44,518 nucleotides of DNA from UBA6080 sp964607515 (GCA_964607515.1 CAZSKU010000023.1:1-44518); one strand, 5' to 3'. Shown: positions 25,472-34,339, counted from the first letter of the stretch. The notes: generated by a model not told the origin, from the sequence alone. Numbers and translations: made by a program.

Positions 25472-26806
25472 TTACCTCAGGAACACCACCCGCCGGACCT
25501 CCAGGGTTTCCCCGGTGGCCAGCGCCACGATGTACTGCCCCGACGGAAGTGATGGCCCGGGGCGCCAGACCGCCCGGCGTTCCGCGCCCCGGACTTCCGA
25601 TGGTATCCGGGCGACGACCCTGCCGGTGATGTCGAACACCCTCACGTCTGCACCAGAACCCTCCGGCACGGTGAAGACGATGTCCAAATAGTGGGAGAAG
25701 GGCGTGGGGCCCACGTCAAGGCTGCCGGATCCTACGGAGGCCCACCCCCCGCCGGTTCCCGAGGGCTGGTCGTTGAAGGCGTGGTAAAGCCGCAGGCTCC
25801 CCTCTTGGGCGAGGAACACGATGTGGGGCCTCGACCACTGGTCCATGGCCAGGTCAGGTTCTCCCGCCCCACCCGACGACAGGGGATAGACGCTTTCCGT
25901 GAGCCATCCGCCGCCCTGGTTCACCGAGTACATCAGGGAGTCGCCCCCCGCGGAGCAGTGGGCGATGTGGGGGTATCCGTATGAATCGAGGGCCAGGGAG
26001 GTATCGTAGATCCCGGCTCCGGTGTCGGTGGAGTAAACGGTCTGCACCGTCCATGACGATCCGTTCCAGGAGGCGTACCTGATCTGGCCGTCGGCGCAGT
26101 AGGACATCCGCGGAAAACCGGCGCCGTTCAGGGCCAGGCTCGTTCCCATGGGCTGTGATCCCATGGATGAATCCACCACTGCAATGTTCCATTGGCCGGC
26201 GGACTCCCTGCGGGCGTACATGACCGCTTCGAAGGGCTGAAACCGGCAGTAGGCGACGTGTGCGACTCCGCCGTCATCCACCTCAATGGAGTTGCATGTT
26301 CCGTTGTCGCCGGACTGGTCCACCGTCTCATGAATCCAGCCGGCGCCGGTCCACGCCAGGAAATTCAGATCCTGGCCGAAGCTGTACCAGGAAATGCAGG
26401 GGTAGCCCCCGGATGTCAGTGCGATGGACGTCCAACTGCCATAGTAGGAGTATGAGAAATTCTGGACCGTCCAGCTCCTGTCTCCGGGATTCATGACCGC
26501 ATAGCACAGAACGCCGGACCCGCCCGAGAAGGATACGTGGGGCACGTCCTGCTGGTCCAGGACCAGCGAAGGCCACCCGACGCCTCCGTATGGGGACTGA
26601 TAGATGTTCTCCTCGGTCCAGTACGGATCCTGGTAGGTGCCGTACTTGATGTAGGGGTCTCTGGCGTACACCACTGCCGGGATTCCTGAAGCATCGAGGC
26701 CGATGACGGGAGTGAATGAGTTCGTGTTGATCTGGGAGAAGGACCACTCCGCCCGGATTGAAAGGAGGGTACCCGCGACAAGAAGAGTAGAAAACGTGTT
26801 TCTCAT
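25472..26806 (-). CDS. Secreted repeat protein with C-terminal sorting domain
   Basis: A 444-residue exported protein of unknown function. A signal peptide (MRNTFSTLLVAGTLLSIRA) is followed by about seven loosely repeated units of ~50 residues with the pattern LALD..GYPHIAH....LMY....GGWL, rich in Trp, Tyr and Gly; this resembles a beta propeller. Residues ~365-444 form a type IX-like sorting domain (GPTPFSHYLDIVF, VRVFDITGRVVAR, LPSGQYIVAL). GGGAGG precedes ATG 26806 and a good promoter lies at 26856-26885. A surface-binding or scaffold role is likely; no catalytic residues stand out. Confidence 0.78.
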   Translation of the reverse strand: MRNTFSTLLVAGTLLSIRAEWSFSQINTNSFTPVIGLDASGIPAVVYARDPYIKYGTYQDPYWTEENIYQSPYGGVGWPSLVLDQQDVPHVSFSGGSGVLCYAVMNPGDRSWTVQNFSYSYYGSWTSIALTSGGYPCISWYSFGQDLNFLAWTGAGWIHETVDQSGDNGTCNSIEVDDGGVAHVAYCRFQPFEAVMYARRESAGQWNIAVVDSSMGSQPMGTSLALNGAGFPRMSYCADGQIRYASWNGSSWTVQTVYSTDTGAGIYDTSLALDSYGYPHIAHCSAGGDSLMYSVNQGGGWLTESVYPLSSGGAGEPDLAMDQWSRPHIVFLAQEGSLRLYHAFNDQPSGTGGGWASVGSGSLDVGPTPFSHYLDIVFTVPEGSGADVRVFDITGRVVARIPSEVRGAERRAVWRPGPSLPSGQYIVALATGETLEVRRVVFLR

Positions 26807-26855
26807 TATGCTAGACCTCCCGGTGGTGTTACGGAAACGTTCAGAATCCGATGAG

Positions 26856-26885
26856 ATATTAACATCCGATTACTCAGCCGGTCAA
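26856..26885 (-). promoter_or_regulatory. Promoter of the secreted repeat protein
   Basis: On the minus strand TTGACC (26880-26885), an 18-nt spacer, and TAATAT (26856-26861) preceded by TGT, giving an extended -10. Transcription would start near 26849, about 43 nt before ATG 26806. The rest of 26807-26931 holds nothing else that I can identify. Confidence 0.7.
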
Positions 26886-26931
26886 GGGCATTCAAAGGCT
26901 AAACGTACAGGGAACGGGCAGGATATGAGCT

Positions 26932-27864
26932 TCAGTTCACATCGCCCGGGTGGTTTGTCCGGGCTGGCAGAAACCGGGTATCCAACCTTTCCTCCTGCGG
27001 GATTGCCATGAGCGAATCCAGAGTCCGGCACACGGACGAGTCCGAACCGCACGCCGGAATCCACAGGAAAACCGCCCTGAAGCCGTATTCCCCGGCAAGG
27101 GCATGGAGGACGGACCGGTTTACCATCTGCACTCCGGCGACGCGCTCCGCGAGCTCGCGGCCTTCAAGGTTCATGGAGAGGTCCCTCGAACCGACGGCTG
27201 CGATGAAACCCCCCGAGCCCAGGGGCCACCGGGGGTCTCCCGTGTCCAATGCCGCCCTTGCATCCGCTTCTCCCGCGATGAGCACCACAGTGTCGGGGGG
27301 GGTGCTGTCCCTGAGGTCCAGCATCAGGAGTATCAGCGACTGGGTCGAGTTGTAGCCGGGCTGGCGGCGATCGGCGAACACCGTCCCGGAAGGGAAACCG
27401 AGGGCCTCGGTCAGCGAGTCCGGGCTTACCGGGGCTGCTCCGTACAACCAGACCTCCGATGAATCCAGCGTTATGCGGAGTGAACCGGGAAGCGTCCACA
27501 TAACGTTGGGGGCGTAGGCAATCGGTGCATCGACTCCCGGGATCATTCCACGAGGCAGGAGGTATGGCCGGGCTTCAGGACGCGACACGGCTCTTGCAAA
27601 GCCCGTAACGGATAGCCCGAGAAGAAAGATGCATGAGGCAAGGAGGAGAAGCCTGCCGAAGGCCAGCCAGAGGACGGGAAGCCGTCTGCCGGCGGCTCCC
27701 GCGCCCAGAAGGAGGGCGCCGAAAACCGCCTGAAGAACCCTGCCCTCGCTGATTCCCCCGGCGGCGCTAAGAGAAAGGCTGTCGGCGAAAATCGAGCCAA
27801 GGAGCATCAACGCTCCCAGGATCAGAACGCCGGCCCGGAGCAGGGTCGCATGTCCGACGGGCAT
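26932..27864 (-). CDS. Membrane-anchored, catalytically degenerate SGNH-like paralog
   Basis: A 310-residue protein with three N-terminal membrane helices and an outer domain. It aligns by eye along its length with the neighbouring SGNH hydrolase (27869-29136), sharing the helices, the PDSL segment, and the NSTQSL.LLMLDL core. However the catalytic blocks are lost: GGSTVYG is GAAPVSP, GCND is AGEAD, and no DxxH remains near the C-terminus. So it is probably not an esterase; a structural or partner role is possible. ATG 27864 has GAGAGGT upstream and follows the neighbour's stop by 4 nt; TTG 27879 is an alternative start. Confidence 0.75.
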   Translation of the reverse strand: MPVGHATLLRAGVLILGALMLLGSIFADSLSLSAAGGISEGRVLQAVFGALLLGAGAAGRRLPVLWLAFGRLLLLASCIFLLGLSVTGFARAVSRPEARPYLLPRGMIPGVDAPIAYAPNVMWTLPGSLRITLDSSEVWLYGAAPVSPDSLTEALGFPSGTVFADRRQPGYNSTQSLILLMLDLRDSTPPDTVVLIAGEADARAALDTGDPRWPLGSGGFIAAVGSRDLSMNLEGRELAERVAGVQMVNRSVLHALAGEYGFRAVFLWIPACGSDSSVCRTLDSLMAIPQEERLDTRFLPARTNHPGDVN

Positions 27865-27868
27865 TCCG

Positions 27869-29136
27869 CTACCTCTCAACGCCGGGGAGCACGACCAGGG
27901 CGGTTATCTTTCCGGCCGTGAGTCTGTGCCCCTGTGCGTTCATATGACAGAAGTCCATGTACACAGTGCAGTCCGAATCATCCGCGGCATCTCCGAGCCA
28001 TGAATACCGACCCTCTTCCGAGGCTTCCTCGGCAAGAGCCCAGACAGCCTCCTGAAATCGAACCTCTTCTGGATCCATCATGGCCTTGATGGATTCCTCA
28101 CCGGGTTGGAGAGACCTTGATTCGCCGGCAAGGATCGGTTGCCACAGTATCGTCACGGGAATGTCGAAGGCTCCCGCCATGACCCTGATCTGCCGGCAGT
28201 TGGACCGGAAGACCCTGACGGTCTCCTCCGCCAGCTCCATCGGATCCGCGGATCTGCCCAGGCGGCTTTCATCGGGAGACAGGACGGGAGCCATGGAGCC
28301 GGGACCGACTATCAGCCCCGCCAGAACCATCAGTGCAGGCCGCCATGAAACCTGCGGCTTCACAGCTCCCGCCGTGAAAATCCCGGCGGCGCGTCTGTTC
28401 CCTATGACCGACTCGGGTCTCCCTCGTACCATGCCGTGATCGCGTCGTTGCAGCCCTCGTAGAAAACCACGGCGTCCGGGATGTCGCCGGCCTGCAGAGC
28501 CAGCAGGAACTCGATCATGGACTGGGTGGAGTTATGGGCGATGGCACCCCTGTTGGCGACATTCACCGGTCGTCCGGTGGCGGCGCGAAGCTCCTCCTGA
28601 AGGAGAGCGGGAATGGTGAGGGAGTCCGGCAGGGACCAGCCGTACACCGTTGATCCGCCGTACATGTTCACGGTGACGGCGTTCGGGGATGAATCGGCCC
28701 CGGGCGTGATCCTGAAACCAAGGCTGTCCGTGCTTACTCCGGGTCCGCGGTAATCGGGTTCGTGCCTCAATCTCACGAAGGGGTAGAAAACGGCCGGCGG
28801 CGGAGTGAACAGGTTTTCCTCCATGGGTCGGGGACCAATCCCCCGGGGTTCCCTCATGGGGCGTTGCGCCAGGAGCTTCAGAGTGAGAAGGGCTCCGGCT
28901 TCCACGATCAGAAGAAGGACAAGGGTGTTTGCGAGAATGACGGGAAGATCCCGGAGAAGAAAACGCCTGCCCGTCTGCGTTGCCAGAAGAAGCGTCATCG
29001 CGCCCAGAACCGCCCCAGCTGCCTGGGCGGCCCCGAAGCCGGGATCCGGGCGGGGCAGAAACAGGTCCGCCAGCAGGGACGTCAGCATCATCAGGGCGCC
29101 GGCGGTCAGGAGGGAGAGCCTTGCGGCCCTGCTCAA
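27869..29136 (-). pseudogene. Membrane SGNH hydrolase broken by a one-base frameshift
   Basis: Two overlapping open frames together make one SGNH/GDSL hydrolase of about 422 residues. The first (from TTG 29136, stop 28402) has three membrane helices, the block I variant GGSTVYG, NRGAIAHNSTQS, and block III GCNDA. The second (28432 to 27869) continues ILWQP and carries block V DFCHMNAQGH. The span is 1268 nt, one short of a multiple of three; adding one C in the CCC run (28415-28417 on the plus strand is GGG) restores YEGDPESVIGNRR across the join. No canonical slippery heptamer is present, so this is an indel mutation or an assembly error. Such proteins often act on acylated surface glycans. 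Confidence 0.8.
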
Positions 29137-29612
29137 TTCACATCGCCCAGGTAGACCGCCCGGAAGGGAAGGGGCCGGGCCAGAAGCAGCCGCAGGGCGG
29201 AAGGGTAGACCCGGTGGTCCTCCAGCCGGTCCAGTGGAAGCCACTCTATTCCGTTCTGGTACGGGTCCGGCGCGGCTCCCACGGCCGGCACAGCGCCCCG
29301 GGGAAGGCGGCATGCGAACATGAGTTCCAGCTGGTGGGCGCCCCCGTCGGTGGCGGCGAACTCATGGTTTTTGCCGATGTAGTCCCGGATGAAGAGGAGC
29401 CTGCCCATCAGCACCCCTGTTCCAATCTCCTCCGAGCACTCCCGGGAAAGGGCCTCGGGCAGGGTCTCCCCGGGGCCCTGGCCGCCGCCGGGCAGAAGGT
29501 ACCAGTGGCCCCGTTCGTCCACGTTCCGAACCATGAGCACCCTTCCCCGGACGATGATCACCGCCTTCACCGAAACCCGGACAGGTCTCGGCGGCTGGCT
29601 GAAGGCCTTCAT
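29133..29612 (-). CDS. NUDIX hydrolase
   Basis: A 159-residue NUDIX-family pyrophosphohydrolase. The NUDIX box begins at Gly42 (GGGQGPGETL) and ends REC..EEIG, with Glu49, Arg57, Glu58, Glu61 and Glu62 in the G5xE7xREUxEE pattern. VKAVIIVRGRVLMVRN is the preceding strand pair. The substrate (a nucleotide sugar, dNTP or other diphosphate) is not predictable. It overlaps parC by 4 nt (ATGA) and the SGNH gene by 4 nt (TTGA), so it is transcribed from parE. Confidence 0.9.
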   Translation of the reverse strand: MKAFSQPPRPVRVSVKAVIIVRGRVLMVRNVDERGHWYLLPGGGQGPGETLPEALSRECSEEIGTGVLMGRLLFIRDYIGKNHEFAATDGGAHQLELMFACRLPRGAVPAVGAAPDPYQNGIEWLPLDRLEDHRVYPSALRLLLARPLPFRAVYLGDVN

Positions 29613-31735
29613 TCGTCCACCGGCTCCCGGTCGTCGAAGAGGTCCGGGGCGTCGTACTTCTCCACGATGCTTCTCAGCCTGCGGCTCAACTCCTCCGCCC
29701 GCTCCTCTATCTCCGGCAGGGTGAGCCGGGGACGCGGGGATTCCGTCTCCTCCCGGGCGTCGTTCCTGGGCGATTCCCCGGGTTCGGGTTCGGGTTCCGT
29801 TTCTGGTTCCGGAGCAGGCTCCGGCTTCTCTTCGGGGATGATCTCCAGCACCTTGATGCTGGCCAGGGTGCGGTTCCCGCAGAGCCTCACCCCCCGGGCC
29901 TTCACCCCCTTTTCAGGGATGTCCGCGGAGCCGGTCTGACCCTTCCGGGTCTTCATCCGCTTCTTCCTCTCGAACCAGTACTCCAGGATGAACTCCTCCC
30001 TGTGGTGGAACAGGAGCACCTGGCTGTTCTCCGGAGCGAACCGGTACTCCCGGTCGAGTATGAACCCTCCGATTCGGAAGCGCTTGGCGTAGGGTATCCT
30101 GTCGTCCCTGTCCCGGTAGACGCAGGTGAACAGCCTGTCCTTGTCCGCGGGGCCGCACCACAGAACCTCCCCGTCGACCAGGTACTTCTCCTGCACGGGA
30201 ATGACTCTGTAGGTGCCGTCGCCCAGGAAGAAGAGGATCCTGTCGTACTCCGAGGCGTGCCAGGAATCGGCGCCCTTCACGGAGGTTCCCACGAAGCCGG
30301 TCTCCCTGTCGAACCCCACCCGGAGGTTGGCTATGGCCACCTCCCGGCGCGCTATGCCGCTGAAGCCCTCCACCGAGGTGCGCCGGGGATAGAGCCTGCC
30401 GTACTTCTTCAGAATCTCCTCCAGAACCTCAACCGCGTAGTCCTTCAGGGCGCCCAGCCTCTTCCGGGCCAGCTTCATTCTGGAGCGGATGTCCCCCATC
30501 TCCCGGCGGTGGGCCTCGATGTCGAACCGGCTTATGCGGCGGATCTTCAGGGCCAGCAGCCGCTCGATGTCCTCGGCGGTCACTTCCCTGGAGTAGTTCT
30601 CCAGGAACGGGATCAGCCCCTGGCCCACGGCGTCCCGCACCTCCTCCAGGGTTGGGCACTCCTCGATGAGCTTGTAGAGCCGGTTCTCGATGAAAATCTG
30701 CTCCAGGGTCATCCAGTGGAGGGCGTCCTCCAGATTGCCGATCTCCAGCTTCAGCTCGAGTTTCAGAATGTGCAGGAGCCGGTCAGTGCAGTACCTTACC
30801 AGACCGCTGACGGTGGTCTCCACCGGGACGCCGTCCTGTATCACCAGCATGGCGGAGGTGTGGGTGACCTCGCACTCGGTGTGGGCGTAGAGCTGCCTCA
30901 GGGTCTCCTCGGCGCTCACCCCCCGGGCCGGGGTGACCTCGATCTCCACCTTCTCGGTGGTGTAGTCGTCTATGCTGGTGATCTTCAGCCGCCCCTTCCG
31001 GGCGGCGTTCTCGATGGAAGCCATCAGGGACTCGGTGGTGGTGCCGTAGGGGATCTCGCTGATCACCAGCTTTTTGCCCCCCCGGGGCTCTATCCTGGCC
31101 CGGTTCCTGACCCGGCCGTTGCCGTCGTCGTAGGCCGATACGTCTATGGCCCCCCCCTGGGGGAAGTCCGGAAGAAGGCCGAAGGGCTCGTCCCTCAGGC
31201 AGGCTATCTGGGCCTGGATAACCTCGCTGAAATTGTGGGGAAGGATCCGGGTGGACATGCCAACTGCGATGCCGTCGGCCCCCAGGAGGAGAAGCACGGG
31301 AATCTTTGCCGGGAAAAGCACCGGCTCCAGGTTCCTGCCGTCGTAGCTCGGGACGAACTCGGTGATGTCCGGGTTGAACAGGGTGTCCCGGGCGAGCTGG
31401 GTCAGCCGGCACTCGATGTACCGGGGCGCCGAGGCCTCGTCGCCGGTGAGGATGTTGCCGAAGTTCCCCTGGCCCTCGATGAAGTAGCCCCGGTTTGCCA
31501 GGGCCACCAGGGCGGCGCCTATGGACTGGTCGCCGTGGGGGTGGTACCTCATGGAGTGCCCGATGACGTTGGCCACCTTGTTGAACCGGCCGTCGTCCAT
31601 CTCCCGCAGGGCCCAGAGAATCCTGCGCTGCACCGGCTTGAGGCCGTCGGCGGCGTCGGGAATGGCCCTTTCCTTGATAACGTATGAGGCGTACTCCAGG
31701 AAATTGTCGCGGTAAAGCCCCCGAAGCCCGGTCAC
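29609..31735 (-). CDS. parC: DNA topoisomerase IV subunit A (ParC)
   Basis: A 708-residue type IIA topoisomerase A subunit. It begins with the DNA-gate region (YVIKERAIPDAADGLKPVQR), has YHPHGDQSIGAAL, and the catalytic tyrosine Tyr106 in APRYIECRL. The C-terminal part is shorter than in GyrA and lacks a clear GyrA box, which points to topoisomerase IV rather than gyrase. It then ends in an acidic PEPEPE-rich tail (about 640-708). The GTG start at 31735 overlaps the parE stop as GTGA. It resembles the ParC form of Bacteroidetes-type bacteria. Confidence 0.92.
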   Translation of the reverse strand: MTGLRGLYRDNFLEYASYVIKERAIPDAADGLKPVQRRILWALREMDDGRFNKVANVIGHSMRYHPHGDQSIGAALVALANRGYFIEGQGNFGNILTGDEASAPRYIECRLTQLARDTLFNPDITEFVPSYDGRNLEPVLFPAKIPVLLLLGADGIAVGMSTRILPHNFSEVIQAQIACLRDEPFGLLPDFPQGGAIDVSAYDDGNGRVRNRARIEPRGGKKLVISEIPYGTTTESLMASIENAARKGRLKITSIDDYTTEKVEIEVTPARGVSAEETLRQLYAHTECEVTHTSAMLVIQDGVPVETTVSGLVRYCTDRLLHILKLELKLEIGNLEDALHWMTLEQIFIENRLYKLIEECPTLEEVRDAVGQGLIPFLENYSREVTAEDIERLLALKIRRISRFDIEAHRREMGDIRSRMKLARKRLGALKDYAVEVLEEILKKYGRLYPRRTSVEGFSGIARREVAIANLRVGFDRETGFVGTSVKGADSWHASEYDRILFFLGDGTYRVIPVQEKYLVDGEVLWCGPADKDRLFTCVYRDRDDRIPYAKRFRIGGFILDREYRFAPENSQVLLFHHREEFILEYWFERKKRMKTRKGQTGSADIPEKGVKARGVRLCGNRTLASIKVLEIIPEEKPEPAPEPETEPEPEPGESPRNDAREETESPRPRLTLPEIEERAEELSRRLRSIVEKYDAPDLFDDREPVDE

Positions 31736-33540
31736 CGGAGGTTCTCCATGATGAAGGTCCGGCGTTCCGGGGTGTTCCTGCCCATGAAGAAGTCCAGCAT
31801 CTCCGGAACCTCCCGGAGCCTGTCTATCCTCACCTGGGTAAGCCTGATGTCAGGGCCTATGAACCGCCCGAACTCGCCGGGGCTTATCTCCCCGAGCCCC
31901 TTGAACCGGGTGATCTCCGGTTTCTTCCCCAGCCTGGCGGCTTCCCGGTCCAGCTCCCCCTGGCTGTAGCAGTAGACCGTTTCCTTCCTGTTCCTCACCC
32001 GGAACAGGGGGGTCTCCAGAATGTGCAGGTGGCCGTCCAGCACCAGATCCTCGAAGAAGTGCAGGAACAGGGTCATCAGGAGGTTCCTGATGTGCATGCC
32101 GTCCACGTCCGCGTCGGTGGCCAGCACCACCCTGTTGTACCGGAGCCCCTCCACTCCGCCCTCGATGTTCAGGGCCCGCATGATGTTGTAGATCTCCTCG
32201 TTGCTGTATACGGTATCCCGACGAAGGCCGAAAACGTTCAGGGGCTTGCCCCGGAGGGCGTACACCGCCTGGGTGTGCACGTCCCGGCTGGAGACCAGGC
32301 TTCCGGCGGCGCTCACCCCCTCGGTGAGGAAGATGGTGGACTCCTCCTCCCTCTCGTGGCCGTCGCCCAGGTGGACCTTGCAGTCCTTCAGGTTGGGTAT
32401 CCGAATGGCGGTCTGTTTCGCCCTCTCCCGGGCCTTTTTCTTCACGGTCTGAAGCTCGGTGCGGAGTTTCTGGTTGGCCTGGATCTTGGCTATGATCCTG
32501 TCGGCCAGCCGGTTGTCCCGGTGAAGGATCTGCTCTATCTCGGACTGGACCCGGCCTACGATGTCCCGCCGGATGTCGGTGTTGCCAAGCCGGTTCTTGG
32601 TCTGGCTCTCGAACACGGGATCCTTCAGCCGCACCGAGACCGCCGCCACCAGCCCGTCGCGCACGTCCTCGGCGGTGAATCCCTTGCCGCTGTAGGCGTT
32701 CACCCCCTTCAGCACCCCTTCCTTGAACGCGGAGAGGTGGCTTCCGCCGGCGCTGGTGTACTGGCCGTTGGCGAAGGAGAAGTACTTCTCGCCGTAGCTG
32801 TTGGTATGGGTGAAGGCGAACTCCAGGGTGGTGTTCCGGTAGTAGACCGCGTCGTAGATGGCCTCGTCGCCGGTCTCGTCGTTGAGCAGGTCCCGGAGGC
32901 CGTCGTCGCTGCGGAAGACCCGGTCGTTGAACTGGACCCTGAGCCCCGAGTTCAGGAAGGCGTAGTGCTGCATGCGCCGTTCTATGAACTCGGGCTGGAA
33001 CCGGTACTCCCCGAAGATCTCCGGGTCCGGCGTGAACTCCACCAGGGTTCCGTTTTTCTCCGTAGTGTCGCCGGACTCGTCGGACCGGAGCACCCCCCGG
33101 GCGAAAACCGCCTCCCGGTATTTCCCGTCCCGGTGTGACCTCACCCTGAACCGGCTGGAGAGGGCGTTCACCGCCTTGGTTCCCACCCCGTTGAGCCCCA
33201 CGCTGAAGACAAACACGTCGGTGTTGTACTTGGCGCCGGTGTTGATCTCGCTCACGCACTCCACCAGCTTGCCCAGGGGGATTCCCCGGCCCCAGTCCCT
33301 CACCGTTACGGTGCCTTCCTCGAGCCTGACCTTTATCCTGCTGCCGCACCCCATGATGAACTCGTCAACGGAGTTGTCCACGACTTCCTTCAGCAGGACG
33401 TAGATGCCGTCGTCCATGCTGGAGCCGTCCCCCAGCCGGCCGATGTACATGCCCGTTCGGAGACGGATGTGCTCGATGGACGAGAGTGTCTTCACCTTGC
33501 TCTCGTCGTAGACCCCGATGTTCTCCCCGGTGATGGACAC
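31732..33540 (-). CDS. parE: DNA topoisomerase IV subunit B (ParE)
   Basis: A 602-residue ATPase subunit. GHKL motifs: EVVDNSVDE (Glu52, Asn56), RDWGRGIP (Asp82), GLNGVGTK (116-123). The transducer lysine is in QTKNRLG. In the TOPRIM domain the DxD is intact (DADVDG, Asp476, 478, 480), and catalytic Glu407 is present, but the usual EGDSAxG reads EGVSAAG (Asp to Val at 409). I start at GTG 33540 with GGAGGG upstream; the frame extension to 33624 covers the promoter region. It heads parE-parC-nudix-SGNH-paralog. The upstream spacer has a candidate -10 and three palindromes. Confidence 0.93.
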   Translation of the reverse strand: MSITGENIGVYDESKVKTLSSIEHIRLRTGMYIGRLGDGSSMDDGIYVLLKEVVDNSVDEFIMGCGSRIKVRLEEGTVTVRDWGRGIPLGKLVECVSEINTGAKYNTDVFVFSVGLNGVGTKAVNALSSRFRVRSHRDGKYREAVFARGVLRSDESGDTTEKNGTLVEFTPDPEIFGEYRFQPEFIERRMQHYAFLNSGLRVQFNDRVFRSDDGLRDLLNDETGDEAIYDAVYYRNTTLEFAFTHTNSYGEKYFSFANGQYTSAGGSHLSAFKEGVLKGVNAYSGKGFTAEDVRDGLVAAVSVRLKDPVFESQTKNRLGNTDIRRDIVGRVQSEIEQILHRDNRLADRIIAKIQANQKLRTELQTVKKKARERAKQTAIRIPNLKDCKVHLGDGHEREEESTIFLTEGVSAAGSLVSSRDVHTQAVYALRGKPLNVFGLRRDTVYSNEEIYNIMRALNIEGGVEGLRYNRVVLATDADVDGMHIRNLLMTLFLHFFEDLVLDGHLHILETPLFRVRNRKETVYCYSQGELDREAARLGKKPEITRFKGLGEISPGEFGRFIGPDIRLTQVRIDRLREVPEMLDFFMGRNTPERRTFIMENLR

Positions 33541-33547
33541 TGACCCT

Positions 33548-33662
33548 CCACAAGATGTGGGTGTATGCTTCCGGGGAGGCACAACATGTGGCCGCCGCCC
33601 CGGAAATACCTCTGGACAAACCAAGTATACACCATTGCCGGGCCTTCAACCACCATATGTGG
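33548..33662. repeat. Three copies of a 13-bp palindromic motif upstream of parE
   Basis: CCACAAGATGTGG (33548-33560), GCACAACATGTGG (33579-33591) and CCACCATATGTGG (33650-33662) share CAC-N5-GTG with an ATGTGG right half. Start-to-start distances are 31 and 71 nt, near three and seven helical turns. The first touches the parE ribosome-binding site; the third overlaps the -35 position of the candidate parE promoter. They look like operator sites for a dimeric regulator. They are not DnaA boxes: the TTAT flank is missing. Confidence 0.68.
33624..33652 (-). promoter_or_regulatory. Candidate parE promoter
   Basis: On the minus strand TATACT (33624-33629) is a near-consensus -10 preceded by GTG. 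The -35 position, 17 nt upstream, reads TGGTTG, which is poor, and is covered by the third palindrome. A promoter needing an activator or blocked by a repressor would look like this. Transcription would start near 33617, 77 nt before the GTG. Confidence 0.5.
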
Positions 33663-33751
33663 TATGGCCGCCCCGGCTTTCCCGAGGGGTCCGAATGCCT
33701 TATGCTTGGTCCGCAAAGAGGCTTTCACTCCAACCAGAGAGGGAGAAAAGG

Positions 33752-34222
33752 ATGAAGACGCCAGGCGGTGGAGGGGGAAAGGGCCCGGGAATGCCCAAGT
33801 CCCAGGCTCCTTACAAGGCGCCCCGGAAACCGGAGCAGAAACCCATTTCCCGGGTGCCGGAGAGACCGTCCCACAAGCCGGACTACAGGCCGGAGCCCAA
33901 GCCGGAATACCGGCCGGAGCCGAAGCCCGTCAGGGAACCCGAGGACAAGTACCGGTTCCGAGACCAGCAGAAACCTCCCAGAAAGCCCGAAGAGAAGCCC
34001 CTTAGGAAGCCCGATAGGGATCCGGGCGCCAAGAGGCGTCTGGCCATGCTGGACAGGTTCAAGAACCGGCAGGGATCCTCGGAGCAGTCCTCCGAAGTTG
34101 CCGACAGTGGTGAAACAACCCAGACTTCCGGGGGAAGAAGGCGAAGCTGCTGCCTTGGCTGCACGGTGTACGCCCTGGCGCTGCCCCTGCTGGCTGCCGC
34201 TGCGCTGCTGACAATCGGCTGA
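33752..34222 (+). CDS. Pro/Lys/Glu-rich tail-anchored protein
   Basis: A 156-residue low-complexity protein of unknown function. After a glycine-rich start (MKTPGGGGGKGPG) come repeated YRPEPKP and KPEEKPLRKP units (about residues 18-95), very high in Pro, Lys, Arg and Glu and surely disordered. A short basic helix (KRRLAMLDRFKNR) follows, then a C-terminal membrane helix preceded by CCLGC. The layout suggests a cytosolic tether anchored by its tail. ATG 33752 has GAGAGGGAG upstream. Composition alone cannot name a family. Confidence 0.72.
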   Translation: MKTPGGGGGKGPGMPKSQAPYKAPRKPEQKPISRVPERPSHKPDYRPEPKPEYRPEPKPVREPEDKYRFRDQQKPPRKPEEKPLRKPDRDPGAKRRLAMLDRFKNRQGSSEQSSEVADSGETTQTSGGRRRSCCLGCTVYALALPLLAAAALLTIG

Positions 34223-34276
34223 TTCTTCCCAGGCGGAATTCCCGGTTTCTCCGCTTCTTTTCCACCTGGTCACGAT

Positions 34277-34315
34277 GCCTTCCGGCATACCGCCTCGGGC
34301 GGCCTGCCGGAAGGC
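34277..34315. repeat. Strong two-part hairpin in the spacer before the SBBP gene
   Basis: GCCTTCCGGCA (34277-34287) pairs perfectly with TGCCGGAAGGC (34305-34315), and inside it CCGCC pairs with GGCGG around a TCG loop. There is no T-run on either side. It may be a terminator relying on Rho, an RNA stability element, or a leader structure, since it ends 24 nt before the TTG start at 34340. Confidence 0.7.
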
Positions 34316-34339
34316 CTGGAATGCAGAGCGGAGGCTAGA

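Noticed and set aside
28402..28432. Programmed -1 frameshift in the SGNH gene
   Set aside because: The junction has GACCCGAG, not an X XXY YYZ slippery heptamer, and no strong downstream structure was evident; an indel is simpler.
26932..29150. Matching GGGCGATGTGAA-TGA ends of the NUDIX gene and the SGNH paralog as a duplication scar
   Set aside because: The match is about 14 nt and the flanking DNA does not align, so chance is likely.
30002..33138. Long plus-strand open frames antisense to parC and parE
   Set aside because: They are shadows of GC-rich coding; the products are Gly/Pro/Val/His-rich without domains, and the minus-strand frames carry all topoisomerase motifs.
33548..33662. 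DnaA boxes near parE marking an origin
   Set aside because: The repeats share CCACA but lack the TTAT flank, and no dnaA, dnaN or AT-rich unwinding region is present.
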